NCBI RefSeq assembly: GCF_045055315.1
Contig: NZ_CP173677.1
Location: 2,294,001 to 2,358,000, forward strand
DNA: 64,000 nucleotides
DNA from: Brachymonas wangyanguii
GTDB taxonomy: Bacteria > Pseudomonadota > Gammaproteobacteria > Burkholderiales > Burkholderiaceae_C
Direction of reading: 5' to 3'
In this document: one piece after another, positions 8,137 through 16,156 of the stretch
How positions within the stretch are numbered: the first letter of the stretch is position 1
How the letters are laid out: the number at the start of each line of letters is the position of its first letter
Translations under genes and position numbers: made by a program
Notes under the pieces: model-generated
Seen by the model: only the letters and a program-made list of their open reading frames with translations
Told to the model about the DNA's origin: nothing
Database searches by the model: none

Positions 8137-11010
8137 TTATTCAAGCTCCCATTCGACAGTGAAAATCATGCGCTCTTCAACCTGCTGCTGAAGCTGCGAT
8201 TCCAACTGGCTGATGAGGTCATTGCGCTGTGCTTCAACTTCATCTTGTCGAGCAAACAACTCGCGACGCAGCTTACTGCGCTTGCCTTCCAGTTCGCGCT
8301 GCTTCTTCTGCCATGACAGCTTTTCGTCCAGCGTCGGCGAGGTCGCGGCGGTTCGGCGCACCTCCTTGATCTCGCGGTCGATCTCTTTGATCTCCTGCTC
8401 CAGACCCAATTTCAGATCGTCCGCCCAGGCATCCAGCTTCTGGACTTCCTGCTCGAAGTAACCAAGGTTGCGCTCGTTGACTTCGCGCAAGAGCGCGCTT
8501 TTGCGCGCTTCCACATCGACCAAAAGGGTGGCGTCAGGGGCGTTGAACAGACTGACTGCCTGCGTGGTTGCGGGCAGACGCAGCAGTTTTTCCGGGTCAT
8601 CTTCCGTGAGCAAAACGCCGTCGGTTGTTGCCGCGGCGACTAGCAGATGTTCTTCCCGGTTGCCAAGGGTCTCGACCGTGATCAGTCTCACGGTGAGCCA
8701 TCCAGCCTTGCCGCGATAGGCTTCAAGTGTGCTGATCTTTGAACCGTAGGCGTCGTAGTCGAAGATGAGACGGGCTTCATCAAGTTTCCGAGCCTTGGCC
8801 TGCTCGATTGCCCATCGAGCCAGTGGATGGCTGATGCGGTATAGGTGCGCATCGCCGGACCGGCGGGGCAGTTCGTAGCGCCCACGCTCGATGGTCGTAA
8901 GTCCGCTGTGCTCGATTTCAGCCGGTATTTGGCAGAGATCGAAACCGCTGTCATCGAACGAGGCATACTGGATCAATTCGGCGCGGGTCAAGTCCATCAG
9001 CATGCGCTCGAAGCGATTGCGCGCGTTGCGGCTGTCGTCTGCACGTATCCGCAGTTTTTCCTGCACTGACTCGTCGAAGTTTTCGAGTAATGCCTGACGC
9101 GTCTTGACCATGGCGTCACTGATCTCTCCCGACAGGTCAAGGCGGAGCTGCTCAAAACTGGATTTGATTTCCTCTGGTTCTCGGCAGTTCTGGTAGATAT
9201 CCGCGATGCGTCGCTCGAAGTCGACACCCGAACCGATGGCGCCCAACACTTCGTCGCTGGCGCCAAACACGCCTTCGAAGAGCTGGAACTTCTGCGCCAG
9301 CAATTCATAGACGCGTTTGTCCGCCTCATTGCTGAGATCCACGAAGTTCACCACCACCACATCGTGCTTCTGGCCGTAGCGGTGGCAGCGCCCGATGCGC
9401 TGCTCGATACGCTGCGGATTCCAAGGCAAGTCATAGTTGATCACAAGCGAGCAGAATTGAAGGTTGATGCCTTCGGCGCCAGCTTCGGTTGCAATCATGA
9501 CCTTGCCACGCTCCTTGAAGTGCTCGACCAGTGCTGCACGGGTGTCGGCGGTCTTGGAGCCGGTGATGCGGTCAGTGCCTTCGTGGCGTTTGAGCCAATC
9601 CTTGTAGATCGCCTGCGCACGCTGGTCGCTGTTAGTTCCGTTGAAGAGCACAATGCCGTCGCCGTATGGCGTGTCAGCCAGCAAGCTCAGCAGATACTCC
9701 TGTGTGCGCTTGGATTCGGTGAAGATAATGGCTTTTTGGGCTGCACCCAACCGATCCAGTTCGGCAAAGGCACGATCCAGTGCGGTCAGCAGCGCCTTAC
9801 CCTTGGCATTGTCACGGATGTTGGTTGCCAGCTCCTTGAAGTGGCGAAGCTCTTCGATTTCCTGTGCAATGGCATCTCGCTCTGAGCGGCTCGGTGCCGC
9901 CGTAGCGGAGCCTTGCTCGTTCCACTCATCCGCAGTTTCGTCCAGCGATTCGTAGTCTTCGTCGAGTTCTTCGGCCAGATCAGGAATTTCTGCCGTCTCG
10001 TCGAGCACTCCCTGAAGCCGTTTGGCCATCGTCTCCAGCGCGCCTGCGATGGCGTGCGAGCTGGACGCGAGCAGCTTCCAGAGCACCAGTGAAATCAGCT
10101 GGCGCTGTCCCTCAGGCATGGCCTTTAGGTTGGGGCGGCGCAAGTAATCAGCGACGAGTCGGGACAGTTCCTGCTCTTCGCTTGAGGGCGTGAATTCCTG
10201 GATGATGGCCTTGCGCGCCGTATACGACACATAGGGCTGAACCTGTTTGCGCAGCGTGCGCTTGCAGATGGGAGCCAGCCTGTCACGCAGGCCGTTGAAA
10301 GCCTGCTCCCGGCCAGTAAATTGCGAGCGAAAGCTGTCGAGATCTCCAAACACGCGGTCATCAATGAAGCTGACCAGCCCATAGAGTTCGAGCAATGAGT
10401 TTTGTAACGGCGTTGCGGTCAGCAGCACCTTGGAGTGAACGTGCGACAACGCATCCTTGAGGGTTTTGGCAATGACGTTGCTGGTCTTGTAGACGTTGCG
10501 CAGGCGATGCGCTTCGTCGAGAACGACCAAGTCCCAGTCAATGCTCTTGAGATCGTCAGCCTTGGACTTGGCGAACTGGTAGGAACAGATGACCGGACCG
10601 GAGGCGAAGAGGAATGGATTCTGTCGATCCTGCTTGCGGATCGCGTTATAGCTTTTGGCTTCGAGAATCAATCCTTGCAGGCCGAATTTGTCTTGCAACT
10701 CCTGGTGCCACTGCTTGCGCAGGTTGGCCGGAACGATGATGAGAATCTTGCGGCGTCGCTCGGCCCAACGCTGTGAGATCACCAACCCCGCTTCAATGGT
10801 CTTGCCGAGGCCCACTTCGTCGGCGAGGAGTACGCCGCGCGAAAGGGGATTGCGGCAGGCGAAGAGGGCGGCATCCACCTGATGTGGATTGAGATCAACC
10901 TGCGAGTCGACCAGTGTTGAGGCCAGCGATTCCACGGAATCGCCTGCCGCACGGCGCGTCAGAAGCCATGCGTAGTACTGGCTTTGATACTGCGTAAGGG
11001 GCTGTTGCAT
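8137..11010 (-). CDS. SNF2/RapA-like helicase
   Basis: 957 residues from the ATG at 11010. An upstream in-frame start at 11139 would lie inside the Fic gene; the ATG at 11010 shares one base with the Fic stop (TGATG) and follows GGGGGAG, so it is preferred. SNF2 motifs: LADEVGLGKTIEAG (Walker A, 64-71), VVLDEAH (165-168), LLTATPLQN (III), EGINLQFC and QRIGRCHRYGQ (V, VI). This resembles RapA and the DrmD helicase of type I DISARM. The last ~100 residues are a charged predicted coiled coil. An acidic Glu/Asp-rich insert sits between the two RecA halves. It probably remodels or translocates on DNA for the neighbouring restriction genes; no nuclease motif is evident in it. Confidence 0.92.
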   Translation of the reverse strand: MQQPLTQYQSQYYAWLLTRRAAGDSVESLASTLVDSQVDLNPHQVDAALFACRNPLSRGVLLADEVGLGKTIEAGLVISQRWAERRRKILIIVPANLRKQWHQELQDKFGLQGLILEAKSYNAIRKQDRQNPFLFASGPVICSYQFAKSKADDLKSIDWDLVVLDEAHRLRNVYKTSNVIAKTLKDALSHVHSKVLLTATPLQNSLLELYGLVSFIDDRVFGDLDSFRSQFTGREQAFNGLRDRLAPICKRTLRKQVQPYVSYTARKAIIQEFTPSSEEQELSRLVADYLRRPNLKAMPEGQRQLISLVLWKLLASSSHAIAGALETMAKRLQGVLDETAEIPDLAEELDEDYESLDETADEWNEQGSATAAPSRSERDAIAQEIEELRHFKELATNIRDNAKGKALLTALDRAFAELDRLGAAQKAIIFTESKRTQEYLLSLLADTPYGDGIVLFNGTNSDQRAQAIYKDWLKRHEGTDRITGSKTADTRAALVEHFKERGKVMIATEAGAEGINLQFCSLVINYDLPWNPQRIEQRIGRCHRYGQKHDVVVVNFVDLSNEADKRVYELLAQKFQLFEGVFGASDEVLGAIGSGVDFERRIADIYQNCREPEEIKSSFEQLRLDLSGEISDAMVKTRQALLENFDESVQEKLRIRADDSRNARNRFERMLMDLTRAELIQYASFDDSGFDLCQIPAEIEHSGLTTIERGRYELPRRSGDAHLYRISHPLARWAIEQAKARKLDEARLIFDYDAYGSKISTLEAYRGKAGWLTVRLITVETLGNREEHLLVAAATTDGVLLTEDDPEKLLRLPATTQAVSLFNAPDATLLVDVEARKSALLREVNERNLGYFEQEVQKLDAWADDLKLGLEQEIKEIDREIKEVRRTAATSPTLDEKLSWQKKQRELEGKRSKLRRELFARQDEVEAQRNDLISQLESQLQQQVEERMIFTVEWELE

Positions 11011-12071
11011 CAGTCTCCCCCCTCTACCTTGACTTGTTTCCACTTCGCTCCTCGCCCCTTGCCCATGGACTCGATCACTCCCTCTGACTTCATCGCCCGC
11101 AGCACCAGCCGCACCATGTCCCGGCTCACGCCCGGGCAAGCTTCTTCAATTTCGGAAATCGAGAACGGCAGGGTGCGCCCCAGGACTTCCGCACGCACCC
11201 GGTCGCCTTTACTTCCACGGCCGCGCTCGATGGTGCCGACACGCTCCTCGAACTCACGGTAGGCCCGCAGCAAGGCACCCCAGAAGTAATCGAGCCAGGG
11301 CTTAACATCGTGCTGCCCATGGTGCCATCCCTGCGAACTGGCTTCCAGCGTCTCATAGTAACCTTCCTTGGTGTCCTCGAAGATGCGTTCCAAGCTGATG
11401 TAGCGGCCCACGGCATAGTCGAAGTGGTAGAGCAGCAGCAGGGTCAACAAGCGGGACATGCGACCGTTGCCGTCCGGAAAAGGGTGGATGCACAGGAAGT
11501 CGAGCATCGCCAGCGGCGCCAGCACCAGCGGGTCGGCCAGGTGCTGGTCCAGTGCGGTGGCGTAGCGCTCGGTCAAATCAGCCATGGCCATCGGCGTGAG
11601 ATGCGCAGCGACTGGCTGGAAACGCAGACGCGACGTGCCATCCGGGTGACGCTCGATGATGTCGTTATTGGTGGCCTTCCAGCGCCCGCCCGCCTGCGGC
11701 ATATAGCGGTACAGCAGGGTGTGGAGTTGCAGCACTACGCCCTCGCTGAAGGGCATGTGCGCGGCCGATTCGTGGATCAGCGCCAGAGCATCACGGTAGC
11801 CGGCGATCTCCTGTTCGGAACGACTCTTTGGCGTTGCGTTGCGGATGACCAGAGACTTCAACCGCGAGGGTGCGACGACAACGCCTTCCAGCCGGTTGGA
11901 CGACTCAGTGGATTCGACTACCGCGACCTGGCGTAGGCCTTTGAGGGCTTCAGGCGACTGCGCGGCATAGAGCTGTTGCTTGCCCTGGTACTCGCCCAGT
12001 GTGCGCAACGTGGCAGCCTGGGTGCCATCGAAGCGAAGCGCGGCAAGGTACTCGGGTGTGAGCGAGTGCAT
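11010..12071 (-). CDS. Fic family protein with N-terminal inhibitory motif and C-terminal winged helix
   Basis: 353 residues. The Fic core motif HPFPDGNGRMSR is intact at 196-207, so the catalytic His, the nucleotide-binding Asp-Gly-Asn-Gly-Arg and the second Arg are all present and AMP transfer is possible. SSNRLEG at 57-63 matches the (S/T)xxxE(G/N) inhibitory helix, here N-terminal (class II Fic), with Glu62 as the expected inhibitory residue. The last ~80 residues (FSISEIEEACPGVSR onward) look like a winged helix-turn-helix. First gene of the defence-like operon. Target protein unknown. It could act as a regulator of the operon through its own DNA-binding domain, or as a toxin-like effector held off by the inhibitory helix. 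Confidence 0.93.
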   Translation of the reverse strand: MHSLTPEYLAALRFDGTQAATLRTLGEYQGKQQLYAAQSPEALKGLRQVAVVESTESSNRLEGVVVAPSRLKSLVIRNATPKSRSEQEIAGYRDALALIHESAAHMPFSEGVVLQLHTLLYRYMPQAGGRWKATNNDIIERHPDGTSRLRFQPVAAHLTPMAMADLTERYATALDQHLADPLVLAPLAMLDFLCIHPFPDGNGRMSRLLTLLLLYHFDYAVGRYISLERIFEDTKEGYYETLEASSQGWHHGQHDVKPWLDYFWGALLRAYREFEERVGTIERGRGSKGDRVRAEVLGRTLPFSISEIEEACPGVSRDMVRLVLRAMKSEGVIESMGKGRGAKWKQVKVEGGD

Positions 12072-12092
12072 GGAATGCGAGTTTAGGCTGTA

Positions 12093-12171
12093 TAAATGGG
12101 GTAATCATAGTCACTAAATGGGGTATTGTTCCCACAAATACCTCATTAAAGGTATTTGATTACCCCCATTT
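12093..12171. promoter_or_regulatory. Operator-like repeat cluster upstream of the Fic-led operon
   Basis: The 166-bp spacer between fic and ychF is AT-rich. TAAATGGGGTA occurs at 12093-12103 and again at 12115-12125 (22 bp apart, about two helical turns), and the reverse form TACCCCCATTT, with one extra C, at 12161-12171. Between them is a perfect inverted repeat, CAAATACC at 12135-12142 and GGTATTTG at 12151-12158. This is typical of binding sites for a dimeric regulator; the Fic winged helix is the nearest candidate. A TATGAT read on the minus strand between the two direct copies could be a -10 box, but no convincing -35 was found. Confidence 0.5.
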
Positions 12172-12237
12172 CCAGCGACCCGCCTTGGGCTCAATCCAGC
12201 CAAGCGCTACCGAACGCTACTGAGTGTTGAAAAATCG

Positions 12238-13335
12238 TCACACGTTAAACAAGAAGTTCATCACATCCCCATCCTTCACGACGTACTCCTTGCCCTCGGC
12301 GCGCATCTTGCCCGCATCCTTGGCACCCTGCTCGCCCTTGTAGGCGATGAAGTCGTCAAACGCAATCGTCTGCGCGCGGATGAAACCACGCTCGAAGTCA
12401 CCGTGGATCACGCCGGCTGCCTGCGGTGCGGTATCGCCAATGCGGATGGTCCAGGCACGCACTTCCTTCACGCCGGCGGTGAAGTAGGTCTGCAGGCCGA
12501 GCAGCTTGAAGCCGGCGCGGATCAGGCGGTTCAGGCCGGGTTCGTCCTGGCCCAGCTCCTGCAGGAACATGGCGCGGTCTTCGTCTTCCATCTCGGCCAG
12601 TTCGGATTCGATCTTGGCGCAGATCGCCACCACCGGCGCATCGCCGTGCGCCTTGGCAAACTCTTTCAGGCGGTCCAGCAGCGGGTTGTTCTCGAAGCCG
12701 TCTTCGGCCACGTTGCCGACAAACATGGCCGGCTTGGCGGTGATCAGGCAGAGCTGCTTGATCAGGGCCTGCTGCTCGTCCGTCAGGTCGAGCACGCGCA
12801 CCGGCTTGCCTTCCAGCAGGCCGGTCTGCACCACATCGAGTGCCTTCACCATGGCGATGGCTTCCTTGTCGTTGCCGGACTTGGACGCCTTGGTGTAGCG
12901 CTGCAGCGCCTTCTCGACCGTACCCAGGTCGGCCAGGCAGAGCTCGGTCTGGATCACCTCGATATCGGCAATCGGATCGACCTTGCCGGAGACGTGCACC
13001 ACGTTGGGATCTTCAAAGCAGCGCACCACGTTGACGATGGCATCGGTTTCGCGGATGTGGGCCAGGAACTGGTTGCCCAGGCCTTCGCCCTTGCTGGCGC
13101 CCGCCACCAGACCGGCAATGTCCACAAACTCGACGATGGCCGGCACCACGCGTTCAGGGGTGATGATCTCGGCCAGCTGGTCAAGGCGCGGATCCGGCAC
13201 TTCCACCACGCCGGTGTTCGGCTCGATGGTGCAGAAGGGATAGTTCTCGGCGGCGATGCCGGCCTTGGTCAGGGCGTTGAACAGGGTGGACTTGCCCACG
13301 TTGGGCAGGCCCACGATGCCGCATTTGAGGCTCAT
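12238..13335 (-). CDS. ychF: Redox-regulated ATPase YchF (Obg-like)
   Basis: 365 residues, close to the 363 of E. coli YchF. Begins MSLKCGIVGLPNVGKSTLF, with G1 motif GLPNVGKS, and contains DIAGLVAGASKGEGLGN (G3 region) and a C-terminal TGS-like domain ending DGDVMNFLFNV. YchF/OLA1 is a ribosome-associated P-loop ATPase (ATP preferred over GTP) involved in translation and oxidative-stress responses. An upstream in-frame start at 13485 would add a low-complexity extension and overlap the divergent gene; the ATG at 13335 with AAGGA 6 bases ahead is right. It marks the start of ordinary GC-rich core sequence beside the defence-like island. Confidence 0.97.
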   Translation of the reverse strand: MSLKCGIVGLPNVGKSTLFNALTKAGIAAENYPFCTIEPNTGVVEVPDPRLDQLAEIITPERVVPAIVEFVDIAGLVAGASKGEGLGNQFLAHIRETDAIVNVVRCFEDPNVVHVSGKVDPIADIEVIQTELCLADLGTVEKALQRYTKASKSGNDKEAIAMVKALDVVQTGLLEGKPVRVLDLTDEQQALIKQLCLITAKPAMFVGNVAEDGFENNPLLDRLKEFAKAHGDAPVVAICAKIESELAEMEDEDRAMFLQELGQDEPGLNRLIRAGFKLLGLQTYFTAGVKEVRAWTIRIGDTAPQAAGVIHGDFERGFIRAQTIAFDDFIAYKGEQGAKDAGKMRAEGKEYVVKDGDVMNFLFNV

Positions 13336-13427
13336 GGTGATTCCTTGGGTGATGCTCGGGCAAGGGGCCGCGCGCGGGGCCGCGCCTTGCGAAAAAGTCG
13401 GAGGTCTGGGCAGGCTGCCGCCCAATC

Positions 13428-13457
13428 TTCCAAGTGTATGCGAAGCCGGCCTAAAAT
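13428..13457 (+). promoter_or_regulatory. Candidate promoter for the UbiH-family gene
   Basis: TTCCAA at 13428-13433 and TAAAAT at 13452-13457 are separated by 18 bp, and lie 27 bp upstream of the ATG at 13484. The -10 is good and the -35 partial. The gene is divergent from ychF, so the 148-bp spacer must serve both. Confidence 0.35.
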
Positions 13458-13483
13458 GGCCTTTTCTGTACCGGGATCCTGTC

Positions 13484-14647
13484 ATGTCCTTCCATACCTA
13501 TGATGTTTGCATCCGCGGCAGCGGCATCGTCGGACGCGCACTGGCCCTGCTGCTGGCGCGCCACCGCCTGCATGTGGGACTGGTAGAGTCGCCCGCCTTC
13601 CCCGGCCAGCAGGCCGATATCCGCGCCTACGCCATCAACCACAAGTCGCAGGCCCTGCTCGCCAGCCTCAAGTGCTGGCCCGGCCCGGACAAGGCGACGC
13701 CGATCAAGGAAATGCGCGTCTGGGGCGATGTGCAATCGCAGACCGTGTTCAGCGCCAGCCAGCTGCAGCAGGAGGCCATGACCTGGATCGCCGATGTGCC
13801 CACGCTGGAACACATGCTGCAGCAGGCCTGCCAGTACCAGGGCGGCATCGAGGTCATCACGGCGGAACAGGCCGAAGCCGATCCGGCACCGCTCACCGTG
13901 ATCTGCGAAGGCAAGCACAGCACAACGCGCGCCGAACTCGGCGTGGAATACGACGTCACGCCCTACCGCCAGACCGCCATCGCCACGCGCGCCACGCTGG
14001 ACGCGCCGCACCGCCAGATCGCCTGGCAGTGGTTTGCCCACACCGGCAACAACAGCGAAATCCTCGCCTTCCTGCCGCTGGGCGGCCCGGACGGGCAGGA
14101 AGTCGGCATTGTCTGGTCGGTCGATCGTGGCCGCGTGCCCGAGCTGCTGGCACTGGACGATGCCGCCTTTGCCGCCGCGCTGGACAGCGCCGCCCACCTG
14201 CAGCCGAACGAGGCACCGCGCGTGACCGGCGTGCAGCGCCGCGTCGCCTGGCCGCTGCAGCTGGGCATGGCGCAGCGCTGGGTCGGCAGCCAGCCCGCTG
14301 CCGATGGCAAGACGCGCCTGAGCTGGGCGCTGGCCGGCGATGCCGCGCACAGCGTGCACCCGCTGGCCGGCCAGGGCCTGAACCTGGGCCTGGCCGATGT
14401 CGCCCTGCTGGGACAGATCCTGGGCCAGCGCCCGTTGTGGCGCAGCACCGGCGACATGCACCTGCTGCGCCAGTACGAGCGAGCGCGCAAGACTGCCAGC
14501 GCACCGCTGATTGCCGGCATGGACGGCATCCAGCGCCTGTTCTCGCACAATGCCGCCGGCGTGCGCCAGCTGCGCAATCTCGGCATGGCACTGTTCGACC
14601 GCAGTGGCCCGGTGAAGGACTGGGTCGCGCGCCGCGCGATGGATTGA
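13484..14647 (+). CDS. FAD-dependent monooxygenase, UbiH/UbiF/VisC/COQ6 family
   Basis: 387 residues from the ATG at 13484; in-frame upstream codons run into ychF. N-terminal dinucleotide fold CIRGSGIVGRALALLLA and the C-terminal flavin motif LAGDAAHSVHPLAGQGLNL identify a class A flavoprotein hydroxylase of the ubiquinone-biosynthesis group. Members hydroxylate the aromatic ring of ubiquinone precursors with NAD(P)H and O2, usually as part of a membrane-associated Ubi complex. Which ring position this one acts on (UbiH, UbiF or UbiI role) cannot be decided from sequence alone. The first glycine motif reads RGSG where GAGP or GGG is common, a mild variation. Followed 66 bp later by the dsbC-like gene. 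Confidence 0.88.
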   Translation: MSFHTYDVCIRGSGIVGRALALLLARHRLHVGLVESPAFPGQQADIRAYAINHKSQALLASLKCWPGPDKATPIKEMRVWGDVQSQTVFSASQLQQEAMTWIADVPTLEHMLQQACQYQGGIEVITAEQAEADPAPLTVICEGKHSTTRAELGVEYDVTPYRQTAIATRATLDAPHRQIAWQWFAHTGNNSEILAFLPLGGPDGQEVGIVWSVDRGRVPELLALDDAAFAAALDSAAHLQPNEAPRVTGVQRRVAWPLQLGMAQRWVGSQPAADGKTRLSWALAGDAAHSVHPLAGQGLNLGLADVALLGQILGQRPLWRSTGDMHLLRQYERARKTASAPLIAGMDGIQRLFSHNAAGVRQLRNLGMALFDRSGPVKDWVARRAMD

Positions 14648-14664
14648 CGCACTTTTCCGCTAAA

Positions 14665-14678
14665 GTAGAACCTTCTAC
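14665..14678. promoter_or_regulatory. Palindrome upstream of the dsbC-like gene
   Basis: GTAGAA-CC-TTCTAC is a perfect inverted repeat with a CATAAT overlapping its right end, 36 bp before the ATG at 14714. It may be an operator over a weak -10, or only a short hairpin after the monooxygenase stop; no T-run follows. Confidence 0.25.
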
Positions 14679-14713
14679 ATAATCATCGGGCAGCTGACTG
14701 CCTGGCACTGCCC

Positions 14714-15517
14714 ATGAATTTCCACCGCCTGGCAGCCTGTGCGCTGCTTCCTGCTTCCCTGTTGACGCTGACCGCCTGCCAGCAAGATGCCGCCAAGCCC
14801 GCCACCCTGGCTTCTGCTGCCGCGCCTGCCGCTGCCATCCCGGCCAGCGCCAGCGCCGATGCCATGGCAGCCCTGCAGCAGACGCTGGAGCAGCGCATTC
14901 CGCAACTCAGCGGCCACATCCTGGAAGTCAGCCCCAGCCCCATGCCCGGCCTGTACGAGGTACTGGCCAGCGGTAACAACCTGTTCTATACCGATGCCCA
15001 GGGCGATTTCCTGCTGAACGGCTCGATGCTCGAAACGCGCACGCAGAATGACCTGACCGCCGAGCGCATCGACCAGCTGAACGCCATCGCCTTTGACCAG
15101 CTGCCGACGCAAGACGCCTTTGTCACCAAGCGCGGCGATGGCAGCCGCCAGCTGGCGGTGTTCAGCGATCCCAACTGCCCGTTCTGCCACCGTCTGGAAG
15201 AATCGCTGGCCAAGATCGACAACATCACCATCCATACCTACCTGCTGCCGATCCTGGGCGACAACTCGGTCCAGCGCGCCGGCCAGGTCTGGTGTGCGAC
15301 AGACCGCGTCAAGACCTGGGAAGACTGGATGCTGCGCAAGGCCGAACCGGCGGCAGCTGCTGCCAGTTGCGACACCGGTGCGCTGGAACGCAACGTCGCC
15401 TTTGCCCAGCACCACGGCATTACCGGCACGCCGGCGCTGATCTTTGCCAATGGCAAGCGTGTCAGCGGCGCAATCCCGACCGAGGAAATCGAAAAACTGT
15501 TGGCAGAAAGCCAATAA
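14714..15517 (+). CDS. dsbC: DsbC/DsbG-type thiol:disulfide isomerase, predicted lipoprotein
   Basis: 267 residues. The N-terminus is a signal peptide ending in a lipobox, LTLTAC with Cys22, followed by an Ala-rich linker; classical DsbC is soluble and periplasmic, so the lipid anchor is a variation known in some betaproteobacteria. The thioredoxin-like domain carries VFSDPNCPFCHRLEES with the CPFC active site (155-158) and a cis-Pro region GITGTPALIF. Such proteins shuffle wrong disulfides in the periplasm and are kept reduced by DsbD. It lies downstream of, and in the same direction as, the UbiH-family gene. The symbol is by family resemblance; DsbG cannot be ruled out. Confidence 0.88.
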   Translation: MNFHRLAACALLPASLLTLTACQQDAAKPATLASAAAPAAAIPASASADAMAALQQTLEQRIPQLSGHILEVSPSPMPGLYEVLASGNNLFYTDAQGDFLLNGSMLETRTQNDLTAERIDQLNAIAFDQLPTQDAFVTKRGDGSRQLAVFSDPNCPFCHRLEESLAKIDNITIHTYLLPILGDNSVQRAGQVWCATDRVKTWEDWMLRKAEPAAAAASCDTGALERNVAFAQHHGITGTPALIFANGKRVSGAIPTEEIEKLLAESQ

Positions 15518-15666
15518 GCCCGATCCGGGCCGCGCATTTCACCCGCCGGCGTGCGGAATTCCCGCCGGCCGGAATCAATTTGTTCGACAATCAGGGGTTC
15601 CCCGCAATAGACAGCCTGGCGTCAGCCGCACGCCAGGTGCAACTTGCGGCTACCCGAGCCTGACCC

Positions 15667-16104
15667 ATGCTGCCGCAAACCAGTCGCCATTTCATCCGTG
15701 CCATCCTGTACCTGGGCTGTGTGCCCATGGCCTTGCTGGCGATCCTGATGTGGCTGGTGCATGACGAACTGCACGGCTTTGTCGCGGTGGCGCTGGCCAG
15801 CTATGCCGGCATCGTGGTCGCCTTCCTCGGCGGCGTGCACTGGGGCATCGGCCTGCGCATTGGCGTGCATGCACCCAAGTTCCACTTCATCTGGGGCGCG
15901 ATTGCCGCTTTCTGCGGCTGGTTCGGCACCATGATGATGCCGGCCGCCGGCATGCCTTTCCTCGCGCTGATGTTCGTCATCTGCTACGTGGTGGATGACC
16001 GCACCTGGGTACGCGCCGGCCTGAGCGAATGGCTGACCGCACGCTTCCACGCCACCGTGATCGCCGTCTTGAGCTGCCTGGCGGGCGCCGCCGGCTCCAT
16101 GTAA
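15667..16104 (+). CDS. DUF3429 membrane protein
   Basis: 145 residues with about four to five hydrophobic segments. The sequence AFLGGVHWGIGLR after the second segment is the conserved core of DUF3429 inner-membrane proteins. Function unknown. The 149-bp spacer before it holds a perfect 8-bp stem (CCTGGCGT at 15615-15622, ACGCCAGG at 15630-15637) 30 bp before the ATG, which could affect expression. Followed 52 bp later by the M61 peptidase. Confidence 0.85.
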   Translation: MLPQTSRHFIRAILYLGCVPMALLAILMWLVHDELHGFVAVALASYAGIVVAFLGGVHWGIGLRIGVHAPKFHFIWGAIAAFCGWFGTMMMPAAGMPFLALMFVICYVVDDRTWVRAGLSEWLTARFHATVIAVLSCLAGAAGSM

Positions 16105-16156
16105 GGCTGCTGCCGCTGGCGGCACGGCCAGCGCCCTGCTGCGCTATGCTTGCCGC

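Noticed and set aside
8137..11010. Identification of the locus as type I DISARM because of the DrmD-like helicase
   Set aside because: No drmA, drmB or drmC homologue is in the window, and the methylases and Res belong to type III and D12 families.
11011..11139. Upstream start for the SNF2 helicase inside fic
   Set aside because: The extension has no similarity to helicases, while the ATG at 11010 has a strong ribosome site and a stop/start overlap.
1..12071. CRISPR array, insertion sequence or integrase in the accessory region
   Set aside because: No regularly spaced repeats, transposase or recombinase motifs were seen there; xerC at 49970 is the housekeeping recombinase.
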